A stretch of DNA of 64,000 bases from Pandoraea vervacti (GCF_000934605.2 NZ_CP010897.2:2046001-2110000); one strand, 5' to 3'. Shown: positions 32,784 to 41,847, counted from the first letter of the stretch. The notes: generated by a model from the letters alone, not told the origin. Numbers and translations: made by a program.

Positions 32784-32817
32784 CGCGGACGTGAGTGACG
32801 TCCGCGTTTTTGTTTTT
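32784..32817 (+). terminator. Intrinsic terminator of accD, close to the folC start
   Basis: CGCGGACG (32784-32791) and CGTCCGCG (32799-32806) form a perfect 8-bp stem with loop TGAGTGA, followed by TTTTTGTTTTT. The folC ATG lies 14 bases after the T-tract. Confidence 0.9.
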
Positions 32818-32830
32818 CTGCACGCACATC

Positions 32831-34129
32831 ATGCCGACATACTCCACTCTCGACGCCTGGCTCGCCCATCTGGAAACCGCTCACCCCGTGGGCATCGATA
32901 TGGGTCTTGCGCGCATTGGCCGTGTGAAAGACGCCCTCGGGCTGACATTCCCATGTCCCGTTTTCACCGTTGGCGGTACGAACGGCAAGGGCTCGACCTG
33001 CGCCATCATCGAAGCGATTCTGCTGTGCGCCGGTTACCGCGTGGGCTGTCATACGTCGCCGCATCTGATTTCGTTCAACGAGCGGGCTCGCATCAATGGC
33101 GAGAACGTCGACGACGCCACGCTGCTGCCGCATTTCGAGGCGGTGGAAAAGGCGCGCACGAGCTTCGCTGAGCCGGTCTCGCTCACGTACTTCGAATTCA
33201 CCACGCTCGCGATCATGCACATGTTCGCCACGGCGGGTCTCGACGCCGTGATTCTCGAGGTCGGGCTCGGCGGCCGCCTGGACGCCGTGAACATCGTCGA
33301 CGCCGACTGCGCCGTCGTCACCAGCATCGATATCGATCACCAGCAATATCTGGGCGATACCCGCGAGGCGATCGCGACCGAGAAGGCGGGCATTTTCCGC
33401 GCGGGCAAGCCGGCCGTCTGCGGCGATCCCATGCCGCCGGACACGCTGATTGCCGAGGCACAGCGCATCGGCGCCGACCTGTGGCTTTTCGGGCGCGACT
33501 TCAACTACCAGGGCGACAAGCAGCAATGGAGCTATGGCGGGCGAAACATGCGTCGTCCTGCGCTGGCGTATCCGGCGCTTCGTGGCGCCAATCAGTTGCT
33601 CAATGCCTCGGCGGCGCTCGCGGCGCTCGAATCGATGCGCGACGTGTTGCCGGTCTCGGCACAGGACATTCGCCTGGGGCTCGCGTCCGTGGAGTTGCCC
33701 GGACGCTTTCAGGTACTGCCGGGACGCCCGGCCGTGGTGCTCGACGTGGCCCATAACCCGCACGCGGCGGCGGCGTTGGGCCACAACCTCGACGGCATGG
33801 GCTTCTTCCCGTACACCTACGCGGTGTTCGGCGCGATGGCCGACAAGGACATCGAAGGCGTGCTGCGCCACCTCGTCGACAAGGTCGATCACTGGCGTTT
33901 GTGCGGGCTGCCGACCGAGCGTGCCGCGAGCCCGGCGTTGCTCGAAGAGAAGTTGCGGGCCGTTGGGTTCGTCGAAGATGCCGACCATTCGGTCGAAACC
34001 TTCGAATCCCCTGAGAAAGCCTATGCTGCCGCGCTCGAGCAGTGCGGCGAGAATGATAGAATTGTGGTTTTTGGATCGTTCTTTACGGTGGCGGGCGTGA
34101 TGTCGCACCGCAAATTGCAACGCCACTGA
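32831..34129 (+). CDS. folC: Bifunctional folylpolyglutamate / dihydrofolate synthase
   Basis: ATP-dependent addition of glutamate to dihydropteroate and folates; 432 residues. The P-loop GTNGKGST is at 49-56, and HTSPHLISFNERARING is the family's folate-loop segment. Mur-ligase-type motifs TYFEFTTLAI, EVGLGGRLDAVN and DVAHNPHAA follow. ATG 32831 (MPTYSTLDAWLAHLE) matches homologues; the earlier in-frame GTG at 32795 is inside the terminator hairpin. No Shine-Dalgarno is visible. SPOR and cvpA genes follow, the standard folC-dedD-cvpA-purF order. Confidence 0.95.
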   Translation: MPTYSTLDAWLAHLETAHPVGIDMGLARIGRVKDALGLTFPCPVFTVGGTNGKGSTCAIIEAILLCAGYRVGCHTSPHLISFNERARINGENVDDATLLPHFEAVEKARTSFAEPVSLTYFEFTTLAIMHMFATAGLDAVILEVGLGGRLDAVNIVDADCAVVTSIDIDHQQYLGDTREAIATEKAGIFRAGKPAVCGDPMPPDTLIAEAQRIGADLWLFGRDFNYQGDKQQWSYGGRNMRRPALAYPALRGANQLLNASAALAALESMRDVLPVSAQDIRLGLASVELPGRFQVLPGRPAVVLDVAHNPHAAAALGHNLDGMGFFPYTYAVFGAMADKDIEGVLRHLVDKVDHWRLCGLPTERAASPALLEEKLRAVGFVEDADHSVETFESPEKAYAAALEQCGENDRIVVFGSFFTVAGVMSHRKLQRH

Positions 34130-34243
34130 GGTGTAGCGGTGCCCATGCCGTGACATTTGCTTACGAGAAATGTCATGCGCACGAAGCACCAGATGCGCGA
34201 TGATCAGTCCAACGACGCAAGTTTCGACCTGAGCCAAGGGCCT

Positions 34244-35215
34244 ATGGGATTGTTTTCCTTCCGCAAGAAAGACGCCGAAGCCGTTTCCCCGAAGCGCGGT
34301 AGCCGCAGGAGCGGCCGAACCGGCACCCGTACGGCGGGAGGAGGGGGCGAGTACAGCGAGCACGAGCAACTCGACCCGCTGCTGCCCGAAAAGCAACGCG
34401 CGCGCCGCCGTCTCGTCGGCGCACTCGCACTGGTGCTCGCGGCGGTCATCATTTTGCCGATGGTGCTCGCCCCCGAGCCGAAACCGGCTGCCGACGACAT
34501 CGCCATTCAGATTCCCGGCAAGGACGCCAACTCACCGCCCGTGCGTGTGAAGCCGAAAGCGGCTGCGATGCCCCCAGCCGACGCGTCGCTCGACAAGGGT
34601 GAAGAGGCCGTCGACAGCAGCACGCTGGCGCAGTCCGCCAAACCGGCACCTGCACCGAGCGCCGTGCCGCCGTCTGCGGCTGCGGCTGCGGGTTCGACAT
34701 CCACGCCGACGCCCGGGCCGGTGGCCACCGTTCCGGAACCGCAAGTCGCGCAGGTCAAGCCCGAACACAAGCCGGACGCCAGGCCCGAGGTCAAGAAGCC
34801 GGAATCGCACGCCGACACGAAGGTGGCGGCCAAGCCGGAAACGCACGACACGGCCAAGACGCAGCCCAAGCCGAACAACAACGTTGCAGATCCGATCGCA
34901 CAGTTCGCGCAGAACAACACCACCGCCAAGCCTGCCGCCAAACCGGCGGACAATCACGACAACGCGCAGAAGACGGCCTCGAACGGCAAGTATCTGGTGC
35001 GCATCGGCGCCTTCTCGACGCAGGATCGCGCGCAGGCGTGGCTCGTCAAGCTCAAGTTGGTCAACGTGCCGAGCTACATGGTGAAAAGCACGGTCGATGG
35101 CCGGGAGCTTTACCTGTTGCGGGCCGGTCCGTTCCCGGATCGCAACGCCGCCGAAGCGGCTGGCAAGAAGATTCGCGACGCCGGCCTGACGGCGCAGGTC
35201 GCCGAGGCGGGTTGA
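34244..35215 (+). CDS. SPOR-domain membrane protein (DedD-like)
   Basis: Cell-division-associated protein of 323 residues. A short basic cytoplasmic N-terminus (MGLFSFRKKD), one membrane helix at about 57-78, then a long Pro/Lys/Ala-rich periplasmic linker rich in KPE repeats, and a C-terminal SPOR domain at about 247-323 (NGKYLVRIGAFSTQDRAQAW). SPOR domains bind denuded glycan strands at the septum. ATG 34244 has AAGGG 4 bases upstream and gives a usual N-terminus; ATG 34157 would add 29 residues. It sits in the folC-dedD-cvpA-purF order and ends 1 bp before cvpA. Confidence 0.85.
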   Translation: MGLFSFRKKDAEAVSPKRGSRRSGRTGTRTAGGGGEYSEHEQLDPLLPEKQRARRRLVGALALVLAAVIILPMVLAPEPKPAADDIAIQIPGKDANSPPVRVKPKAAAMPPADASLDKGEEAVDSSTLAQSAKPAPAPSAVPPSAAAAAGSTSTPTPGPVATVPEPQVAQVKPEHKPDARPEVKKPESHADTKVAAKPETHDTAKTQPKPNNNVADPIAQFAQNNTTAKPAAKPADNHDNAQKTASNGKYLVRIGAFSTQDRAQAWLVKLKLVNVPSYMVKSTVDGRELYLLRAGPFPDRNAAEAAGKKIRDAGLTAQVAEAG

Positions 35216-35216
35216 G

Positions 35217-36185
35217 TTGGGCGATACGGTGCATAGCGGTCTGCTGACCGTGGTGGATTACGCAGCCATCGCCATTTTGCTTGGCTCGATGTTGCTGGGC
35301 ATGCTGCGCGGACTCGTGCGCGAGTTGTTCAATCTGGTCGGCTGGGTGGTGGCGTTCTTCGTGGCGCGCGCCTTCGGCCCGAGCGTGGCGCACTGGCTGC
35401 CCGCCGATTTGCCCGGTGGCGAACTCACGCAAGGGGCGCTTGGCTTTTTGCTGGTGCTGATTGCCGTCGTGTTCGGTGCGGGTATCGTGAGTGCTCTGGT
35501 GGGGCGTATGACCGATCTGATCGGTTTGCGTCCGGCCGATCGCGGACTCGGCATGCTTTTCGGCATCGTTCGCGGCATTCTGCTCTTGATGTTGTTGATG
35601 GTCGCCGCCAAGTTAACGGCATTGCCGCAGCAACCGGTCTGGCAGCAGTCGGTGACGCGTCCATGGGTGGAAGCCGGGCTCGAGCGCCTGATGCCTTATC
35701 TGCCCGAGGCCGTGCAGCAATACCTGCGCAAACCCGAGACAGCGGTGCCTAACGTCAATCCGATGGGAACGACGGTTCCTTTGCCACGGTTGGAACCTTA
35801 TTCGACGCCCCGTTCGGCGCCCGATCCCTATCGCAGCGTGCCGGAATCGGGGGCGCAGGGCGGGCCGGACGGTGGCCGGACGGGCGCGACGAACGACGCT
35901 GTGAACCGTGGCGTCACCGGGGTGGCCACGGAAGTGACGAATAAAGTGACGAGCGCGACGAGCGAAGTAACAAGCGAAGTCAGGAATACGGCAACGAAAG
36001 CGATGTCGACGCGCTTGTCGAACCTGATGGGCGGCGGCGCATTGCGCGACACCAATGGTACCGGTCTGAACGCTCAGGCCGCAGGCGAGGGCGCTGGCGC
36101 CCCGCAGCAGGGATGGGGAATGCGCAGCGGTGGATCGAGCGGATCGCCCACGCCGTCGACCGGCCTGCACAAGGTTTCCGAATGA
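35217..36185 (+). CDS. cvpA: CvpA family membrane protein with long C-terminal tail
   Basis: Inner-membrane protein with four predicted helices in the first about 150 residues. The CvpA core includes VDYAAIAILLGSMLLGMLRG, LVRELFNLVGWVVAFFVAR and LGMLFGIVRGILLLMLL. CvpA proteins are usually about 160-200 residues; this one is 322 because of a hydrophilic tail rich in Thr/Val/Glu/Ser and Gly. The role of CvpA is poorly defined; mutants affect colicin V export and purF expression. TTG 35217 starts 1 bp after the SPOR gene; GTG 35229 is an alternative. purF follows by 55 bp. Confidence 0.83.
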   Translation: MGDTVHSGLLTVVDYAAIAILLGSMLLGMLRGLVRELFNLVGWVVAFFVARAFGPSVAHWLPADLPGGELTQGALGFLLVLIAVVFGAGIVSALVGRMTDLIGLRPADRGLGMLFGIVRGILLLMLLMVAAKLTALPQQPVWQQSVTRPWVEAGLERLMPYLPEAVQQYLRKPETAVPNVNPMGTTVPLPRLEPYSTPRSAPDPYRSVPESGAQGGPDGGRTGATNDAVNRGVTGVATEVTNKVTSATSEVTSEVRNTATKAMSTRLSNLMGGGALRDTNGTGLNAQAAGEGAGAPQQGWGMRSGGSSGSPTPSTGLHKVSE

Positions 36186-36240
36186 CGGATAATACTGTCC
36201 GTTTGAAGCAGATTTCGATGTTTTTAGAAGGATTCATGCC

Positions 36241-37761
36241 ATGTGTGGCATCGTCGGTGTAGTCTCCAAATCCCCGGTCAACCAGTTCATCTACGACAGC
36301 TTGCTGCTCCTGCAGCACCGCGGCCAGGACGCCGCCGGTATCGCGACGACGGATGGCCAGTCCTTCTACATGCACAAGGGCAACGGCATGGTGCGCGACG
36401 TGTTCCGCACGCGTAACATGCGCGACTTGCCGGGCACGGTCGGTATCGGTCAGGTGCGCTACCCGACGGCAGGGTCGTCGAGCGCCGCGCAGGCCCAGCC
36501 GTTCTACGTGAATGCCCCGTACGGCATTGTGCTCGCCCACAACGGCAACCTGACGAACTGGGAACAGCTCAAGGACGAGATGTTCCGCGTCGACCGCCGC
36601 CACATCAACACCACCTCCGACTCGGAAGTCCTGCTCAACGTGCTCGCGCACGAATTGCAGGAAAGCTCGCGCGACGGCCTGTCCGTCGAGTCGCTGTTCC
36701 AGGCGGTGACCAAGGTGCATAGCCGTTTGCGCGGCTCGTACGCCATCGTCTCGATTGTCTCCGGCTTCGGTCTGCTGGCCTTCCGCGATCCGAACGGCAT
36801 TCGCCCGCTGTGCATCGGTCGTTTCGACGGCCCGAACGGCACAGAGTGGATGGTGGCGTCGGAATCGGTGGCGCTCGAAGGCATGGGCTTCGCGTTTGAG
36901 CGCGACGTCAAGCCGGGCGAGGCGATCTTCATCAGTAACGATGGCGAACTGACGTCCAAGCAATGCTCGGCCGCGTCGTCGATGCATCCGTGTATTTTCG
37001 AGCTCGTGTATCTGGCGCGTCCGGATTCCGTGCTCGACGGTGTGCCGGTCTATGACGCGCGTCTGCGCATGGGCGATTACCTCGCCGAGAAGATCCGCCG
37101 CGAGATCGACTACAAGGACATCGACGTCGTCATGCCGATTCCGGATTCCAGCCGTCCGGCGGCCATGCAGGTCGCCAAGCGTCTGGGCCTGAACTACCGT
37201 GAGGGGTTCTTCAAGAACCGTTACGTCGGCCGTACGTTCATCATGCCGGGTCAGGCGATGCGCAAGAAGTCGGTGCGCCAGAAGCTCAACGCGATGCGCG
37301 TGGAGTTCAAGGACAAGAACGTGCTGATCGTCGACGATTCGATCGTGCGCGGCACGACCAGCCAGGAAATTGTGCAGATGGCGCGCGACGCGGGCGCCCG
37401 CAAGGTGATCTTCGCCTCCGCTGCGCCGCCGGTGAAGTTCCCGAACGTGTATGGCATCGACATGCCCACGCGTAGCGAACTGGTCGCGCATGACCGTAGC
37501 GACGAGGAAGTGGCCCGCATCATCGGCGCCGACGAACTGATCTATCAGGACGTCGAGGACATGAAGGCCGCAGTGCGCGACATCAACCCGGCGCTGTCCG
37601 ACTTTGATGCGTCGTGCTTCGACGGCAACTACATCACGGGCGACGTCACGCCGGAGTACCTGAACCGTCTGGAGCAGCAGCGCAAGGCGCCCAAGGCGCC
37701 GGTCGTCGAGTCCGGCGAAGGCGATGAAAACGAGCCGCGCGGCGCGCAGCTGGGTCTGTAA
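36241..37761 (+). CDS. purF: Amidophosphoribosyltransferase
   Basis: First committed step of purine synthesis: PRPP plus glutamine to phosphoribosylamine; 506 residues. Cys2 becomes the N-terminal nucleophile of the glutaminase (MCGIVGVVSKSP), and LLLQHRGQDAAGI follows. The PRPP loop is NVLIVDDSIVRGTTS. The Shine-Dalgarno is AGAAGGA. A 10-bp hairpin follows the gene. In many gammaproteobacteria PurR controls it; no PUR box was identified here. Confidence 0.97.
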   Translation: MCGIVGVVSKSPVNQFIYDSLLLLQHRGQDAAGIATTDGQSFYMHKGNGMVRDVFRTRNMRDLPGTVGIGQVRYPTAGSSSAAQAQPFYVNAPYGIVLAHNGNLTNWEQLKDEMFRVDRRHINTTSDSEVLLNVLAHELQESSRDGLSVESLFQAVTKVHSRLRGSYAIVSIVSGFGLLAFRDPNGIRPLCIGRFDGPNGTEWMVASESVALEGMGFAFERDVKPGEAIFISNDGELTSKQCSAASSMHPCIFELVYLARPDSVLDGVPVYDARLRMGDYLAEKIRREIDYKDIDVVMPIPDSSRPAAMQVAKRLGLNYREGFFKNRYVGRTFIMPGQAMRKKSVRQKLNAMRVEFKDKNVLIVDDSIVRGTTSQEIVQMARDAGARKVIFASAAPPVKFPNVYGIDMPTRSELVAHDRSDEEVARIIGADELIYQDVEDMKAAVRDINPALSDFDASCFDGNYITGDVTPEYLNRLEQQRKAPKAPVVESGEGDENEPRGAQLGL

Positions 37762-37781
37762 TCCTGCCGCCTGGCAAGCGG

Positions 37782-37815
37782 CGCTCGGGGGGCGGTCAGC
37801 CGCGGCCCCCGAGCG
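37782..37815 (+). terminator. Hairpin after purF
   Basis: CGCTCGGGGG (37782-37791) and CCCCCGAGCG (37806-37815) form a perfect 10-bp stem with a 14-nt loop, followed by TTGCC. Probable terminator separating purF from the metZ leader. Confidence 0.6.
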
Positions 37816-37904
37816 TTGCCCGAGTCCTGTCGGCGGCAGTCTGCAGGGACGGCCGGTCAGGGCGGCGGACGTTTTCCCAGCGCGCCGCCAACGTGCTACA
37901 CTGC

Positions 37905-37972
37905 TTCTCACGTCGATTTGATTTCAGCTTGCGGACGTGGGGGAATCTCCCCGAAACAGCTAAAGCGAGGCC
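37905..37972 (+). ncRNA. SAM-II riboswitch aptamer (metA/SAM-alpha type) upstream of metZ
   Basis: The P1 stem is CACGTC (37909-37914) with GACGTG (37934-37939). Its loop starts GATTTG and contains GCTTGCG, both typical of SAM-II. A variable hairpin GGGGA-ATC-TCCCC (37940-37952) follows, then the hallmark GAAACAGCTAAAGCGAGG (37953-37970). The pseudoknot can form between GCTT (37927-37930) and AAGC (37963-37966). SAM-II RNAs repress methionine genes when S-adenosylmethionine is abundant, and metZ is the next gene. SAM-II aptamers were described mainly from alphaproteobacteria. Confidence 0.88.
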
Positions 37973-37989
37973 TAGACAGATGGATTTCG

Positions 37990-38030
37990 AGCCCGTTTTG
38001 CTGACAAGCGAAACGGGCTTTTCTTTTTTT
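37990..38030 (+). terminator. Intrinsic terminator between the SAM-II aptamer and metZ
   Basis: AGCCCGTTT (37990-37998) and AAACGGGCT (38011-38019) form a perfect 9-bp stem with a 12-nt loop, followed by TTTCTTTTTTT. It starts 18 nt after the aptamer and ends about 22 nt before the metZ ATG, so it is well placed as the riboswitch expression platform. Confidence 0.9.
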
Positions 38031-38052
38031 GGCCGGCGAGCGAGCCGACCCA

Positions 38053-39255
38053 ATGACGAGACACACGATGGATTCCTTCGACTTCGATACCCTGGCGGTG
38101 CGCGCGGGCACGCAACGCTCCGAGTTTGGTGAACATTCCGAGGCGCTGTATCTGACCTCCAGCTTCGTTTTCAAGAGCGCGGCCGAAGCGGCCGAGCGCT
38201 TTGCGCATTCGGAAGAGGGCTTTACGTACTCGCGTTTCACCAATCCGACCGTATCGATGTTCCAGGACCGGCTGGCAGCGCTTGAAGGCGGCGAGGCGTG
38301 CATGGCCACGGCCTCGGGCATGAGCGCCATCGTCTCCGTCGTGATGTCGGCCCTGTCGGCCGGCGATCACCTTGTGAGCTCGCAAAGCATCTTCGGCTCG
38401 ACGCTGAACGTCTTCTCGACGATCTTCAGCCGCTTCGGTGTGGAGACGACCTTCGTCGATCCGACCGACCTCGACGCATGGCGCGCCGCGATCCGTCCGA
38501 ACACGAAGATGTTCTTCCTGGAGACGCCGTCCAACCCGCTCACCGACATTGCCGACATCGAAGCCATCGGCAAGATCGCGAAGGAAGCCGGGGCGCTGTT
38601 CGTCGTCGACAATTGTTTCTGTACGCCGGTGTTGCAGCGTCCGATCGAGTACGGCGCCGACGTGGTGGTGCACTCGGCCACGAAGTATCTCGACGGTCAG
38701 GGGCGCGTGCTGGGCGGCGCCATCGTCGGCAAGAAAGACTTCATCATGGGCAAGGTCTTCACGTATGTGCGCAGCGCCGGCCCGACGCTCTCCGCGTTCA
38801 ACGCATGGGTGCTGCTCAAGGGGCTGGAGACGTTGTCGCTGCGTGTCGAGAAACAATCGGCGAACGCGCTCGAAGTCGCGAAGTGGCTGGAGCAGCAGCC
38901 GCAGGTCGGCCGTGTGTTCTACCCCGGCCTGCCGTCGCATCCGCAGTACGAACTCGCCAAGCGTCAGCAGAAGTCGGGCGGGGCGATCGTTGCATTCGAA
39001 CTCAAGGGGCAGACCCCTGCCGAGCAGCGCGAGAATGCCTGGCGCGTGATCGACAGCACGCGCGTGTGCTCGATCACGGGCAATCTCGGCGATACCCGCA
39101 CGACCATCACGCACCCGGCGAGTACCACGCATGGCCGTATCACGCCCGAAGCCCGGGCAGCCGCCGGCATTACCGAAGGGTTGATCCGTCTGGCCGTGGG
39201 TCTCGAGTCGCCGGCCGACATTCAGGCCGATCTGGCGCGCGGTTTCAAGCGCTGA
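38053..39255 (+). CDS. metZ: O-succinylhomoserine sulfhydrylase
   Basis: PLP enzyme of methionine synthesis that makes homocysteine from an activated homoserine and sulfide; 400 residues. The PLP lysine is Lys211 in VVHSATKYLDGQGR, and the Cys/Met-metabolism family blocks FTYSRFTNPTV and ETPSNPLTDI are present. ATG 38053 is chosen; ATG 38068 and TTG 38029 are alternatives. Its leader carries a SAM-II riboswitch and terminator, so it should be shut down by SAM. hisC follows 16 bp later. metX is not in the window. Confidence 0.93.
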   Translation: MTRHTMDSFDFDTLAVRAGTQRSEFGEHSEALYLTSSFVFKSAAEAAERFAHSEEGFTYSRFTNPTVSMFQDRLAALEGGEACMATASGMSAIVSVVMSALSAGDHLVSSQSIFGSTLNVFSTIFSRFGVETTFVDPTDLDAWRAAIRPNTKMFFLETPSNPLTDIADIEAIGKIAKEAGALFVVDNCFCTPVLQRPIEYGADVVVHSATKYLDGQGRVLGGAIVGKKDFIMGKVFTYVRSAGPTLSAFNAWVLLKGLETLSLRVEKQSANALEVAKWLEQQPQVGRVFYPGLPSHPQYELAKRQQKSGGAIVAFELKGQTPAEQRENAWRVIDSTRVCSITGNLGDTRTTITHPASTTHGRITPEARAAAGITEGLIRLAVGLESPADIQADLARGFKR

Positions 39256-39271
39256 GCGGGATAAGCACGAC

Positions 39272-40345
39272 ATGAGCAAGTTCTGGAGTGCGGGCGTCGC
39301 CGATCTGACGCCTTATGTCCCCGGTGAGCAGCCGCAGATGCAGCGGCTCATCAAACTCAACACCAATGAAAATCCGTACGGCCCGTCGCCGCGCGTGCTC
39401 GCCGCGATTCGCGACGCGCTCGGCGACGATGCCGACGCGCTCAAGCGATATCCGGATCCGGATGCGCGAAGCTTCAAGCAGGCCATTGCAGCGCGTTTCG
39501 GTCTGGACGTGACCAATGTGCACGTGGGCAACGGTTCGGACGAGGTACTGGCGAATGTGTTTCAAGGGTTGCTGAAGCACGACAAGCCGATTCTGTATCC
39601 GGACATCACGTACAGCTTCTACCCGGTGTATTGCGGGCTGTATGGCGTGGCGTTCGAGAACGTGCCGCTCACGGATACGTTTGAGATCGACGTCGACGAC
39701 TACCTCAGGCCGAACGGCGGCATCATTTTCCCGAATCCGAATGCACCGACGGGGCGTGCGCTCGCGTCGGGCGAGATCGAGCGTCTGCTCGCGGGCAATC
39801 CGGATTCGGTGGTCGTGATCGACGAGGCGTATATCGACTTCGGTGGCGAGACGGCGGCCGGGCTGATCGCGAAGTATCCGAATCTGCTCGTGGTGCAGAC
39901 ATTGTCGAAGTCGCGCTCGCTCGCCGGGTTGCGCCTTGGCTTCGCTATCGGTCACGCGGATCTGATCGAAGCGCTCGAACGGGTGAAGAACAGCTTCAAC
40001 TCGTACCCGCTCGACCGTCTCGCGCAGGCGGCGGGCGTGGTGGCCATCGAAGACGAGGCGTATTTCGACGAGACGCGTCACGCGGTGATTCGAAGCCGCG
40101 AGGCGTTGACGACACGGCTCGAGGCGCTGGGCTTCGAGGTTCTGCCTTCCCGGGCGAACTTCGTGTTCGTGCGCCATCCGTCACACGACGCCGCGCAACT
40201 GGCTGCCGCGCTGCGCGAGCGCTCGATCATCGTGCGTCACTTCAAGCATGCGCGCATCGCGCAGTTCCTGCGAATTACCGTGGGCACGGATGCCGAGTGC
40301 GTGGCGTTGACGGATGCGCTGAGCGAGATATTGCCGAAGGCGTGA
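39272..40345 (+). CDS. hisC: Histidinol-phosphate aminotransferase (paralogue outside the his operon)
   Basis: PLP aminotransferase of 357 residues. The family start LIKLNTNENPYGPSP, NPNAPTG and the PLP-lysine region TLSKSRSLAGLRLGF (Lys213) are clear. It lies 16 bp after metZ, away from any his operon, so it may be a second HisC copy and could also serve aromatic amino-acid transamination. As part of the metZ transcript it would fall under SAM control, which is inference. Confidence 0.88.
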   Translation: MSKFWSAGVADLTPYVPGEQPQMQRLIKLNTNENPYGPSPRVLAAIRDALGDDADALKRYPDPDARSFKQAIAARFGLDVTNVHVGNGSDEVLANVFQGLLKHDKPILYPDITYSFYPVYCGLYGVAFENVPLTDTFEIDVDDYLRPNGGIIFPNPNAPTGRALASGEIERLLAGNPDSVVVIDEAYIDFGGETAAGLIAKYPNLLVVQTLSKSRSLAGLRLGFAIGHADLIEALERVKNSFNSYPLDRLAQAAGVVAIEDEAYFDETRHAVIRSREALTTRLEALGFEVLPSRANFVFVRHPSHDAAQLAAALRERSIIVRHFKHARIAQFLRITVGTDAECVALTDALSEILPKA

Positions 40346-40410
40346 TTTGCGCTTGAGTGCGGGGGGAATGTTACGGCGCGACCCGCATGTAGCAGATGAC
40401 GCAGGCACCC

Positions 40411-40453
40411 AACGCCGGTGGCGGCCCCGAATGAAGGGTCTGTCACCGGCGTT
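40411..40453. repeat. Inverted repeat after hisC
   Basis: AACGCCGGTG (40411-40420) and CACCGGCGTT (40444-40453) are perfect complements with a 23-nt loop, between the converging hisC and MFS genes. A possible transcript end, but without a T-tract. Confidence 0.5.
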
Positions 40454-40566
40454 CTCGTAGCAGACGTGGCATCGGCCGGTGGGAACGGGTCGGTGCGACA
40501 TCGCGTCGGCCCTGATGCCTGGCAACGAGGTGCACGCACGTCACCCGGACTCACCGCCTCAGAAGT

Positions 40567-41847
40567 TCACAGGTCCGGACGCTGCCCATCCCCAAGAGAA
40601 TCCAACCGTGCCGCACGCGAGCGCGCGATGATCGCGAGTTGCAGAAGAAACCCGGCGGCCATCGCGATCAGGCAGGCCTTCACGCCGAATGCGGAGGCGA
40701 TCCATGCGCCCAGAAACGCGCCGAGCGGCCGGGCGCCGAACGTCGCCGTCATGGTCGCCGCGGACACGCGTGCGACCAACTGGCCCGGCGTGACGACCTG
40801 GCGCAGCGATGTCGTCGAGATCGTCCAGACGATGGGGCCGAAGCCGAACAGGAAGAATGCGGTGAACACGACGGCGTGAACCCCCACAGCCTCGCTTGCG
40901 CCACTCGATAACGCGGTCGACGCCATCGCCACTGCCGCCAGCGCCGCGCTAACGGGCCCCAGCAGGATCTGCCGCCCGAACCGCAGCCGCTGCGCGAGAC
41001 GTGCATAACCCATCGCCCCGCACACCATGCCGAAGCCGTACACCCCTAGTGCGATGCCGACCGCTTGCGCGGAGAATCCGAGCGAGTCGATCGCGTAGTA
41101 GGCAAAGATCGCGAGCAGCAGATACCACGAGGTATTGAACACGAACGCGGTCGCGACGATCGGGCGCAGATGAATGTTCGTCGCGATGAAACGAATGCCT
41201 TCGCCGAGCTCGGCCACAAAGTGACGGCGCGATCTCGTGCGTGCTACCTCGTTTGGCAACCGCGATAGCCAGAATGCGCTGGCGAGCGACAGGGCAAAGG
41301 CCGCCGCGAATGCGAACATGCCCGACGCCACGCCGGCGAGCACGCCGCCAATCGCGGGCCCCGCCGTGAAGGCGATGCTGCGTGCCGTCTCCAGCCGCCG
41401 GTTTGCGGTGAGCAGATGCGCCGGCGCGACGAGTGTCGCCACCAGCGACGGGGCGGCTGCCCCGAAGACGACCGTTCCCGTCGCCATGGCGAAACCGAGC
41501 AAGCCCAGCGCGCTCAGCGTGAGCCACTGAAGTTGAAACAAGACGAAAAGCAGCAGCAACGCGGCGGCCCGAAGCCACTCCGTGCCGATCATGAGGGGTT
41601 TGCGGCGGTAACGATCCGCCAGCACGCCCGCAGGCAACGACAGCAGCAGAAACGGCAGTGTGGTCGCGGCTTGCAGCGACGCTGTCTGTTGCGCAGAGGC
41701 ATGCAAGGCCATGACCGCGACGATAGGAATGACGGCGAGCGTCATTTGTTCGCTGAACTGCGCGGCGAGATTCGCGCGCGAGAGCGAGGTGACGAGCGAA
41801 TCTATCGACGAGGCGTCGCGTGCGGTGAAGCGGCTGGCGTCCGGCAT
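40567..41847 (-). CDS. MFS transporter (EntS-like exporter family)
   Basis: Inner-membrane transporter of 426 residues with 11-12 predicted helices. The MFS signature GVLADRYRRKPLMIG lies between helices 2 and 3, and a second related loop YARLAQRLRFGRQI is in the middle. Overall pattern matches the MFS_3/EntS exporter group, which includes siderophore and drug exporters; the substrate is not predictable here. ATG 41847 gives a soluble N-terminus of about 30 residues before helix 1. No siderophore genes are nearby. Lies 81 bp after the phosphoethanolamine-transferase-like gene on the same strand. Confidence 0.82.
   Translation of the reverse strand: MPDASRFTARDASSIDSLVTSLSRANLAAQFSEQMTLAVIPIVAVMALHASAQQTASLQAATTLPFLLLSLPAGVLADRYRRKPLMIGTEWLRAAALLLLFVLFQLQWLTLSALGLLGFAMATGTVVFGAAAPSLVATLVAPAHLLTANRRLETARSIAFTAGPAIGGVLAGVASGMFAFAAAFALSLASAFWLSRLPNEVARTRSRRHFVAELGEGIRFIATNIHLRPIVATAFVFNTSWYLLLAIFAYYAIDSLGFSAQAVGIALGVYGFGMVCGAMGYARLAQRLRFGRQILLGPVSAALAAVAMASTALSSGASEAVGVHAVVFTAFFLFGFGPIVWTISTTSLRQVVTPGQLVARVSAATMTATFGARPLGAFLGAWIASAFGVKACLIAMAAGFLLQLAIIARSRAARLDSLGDGQRPDL

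Noticed and set aside
37905..37972. Other SAM riboswitch classes (SAM-I, SAM-IV, SAH) for the metZ leader
   Set aside because: There is no four-way junction or kink-turn; the compact pseudoknot with GATTTG and GCTAAAGC fits only the SAM-II type.
40567..41847. Siderophore export system around the EntS-like transporter
   Set aside because: No siderophore synthesis or receptor genes are adjacent; family membership alone does not support it.
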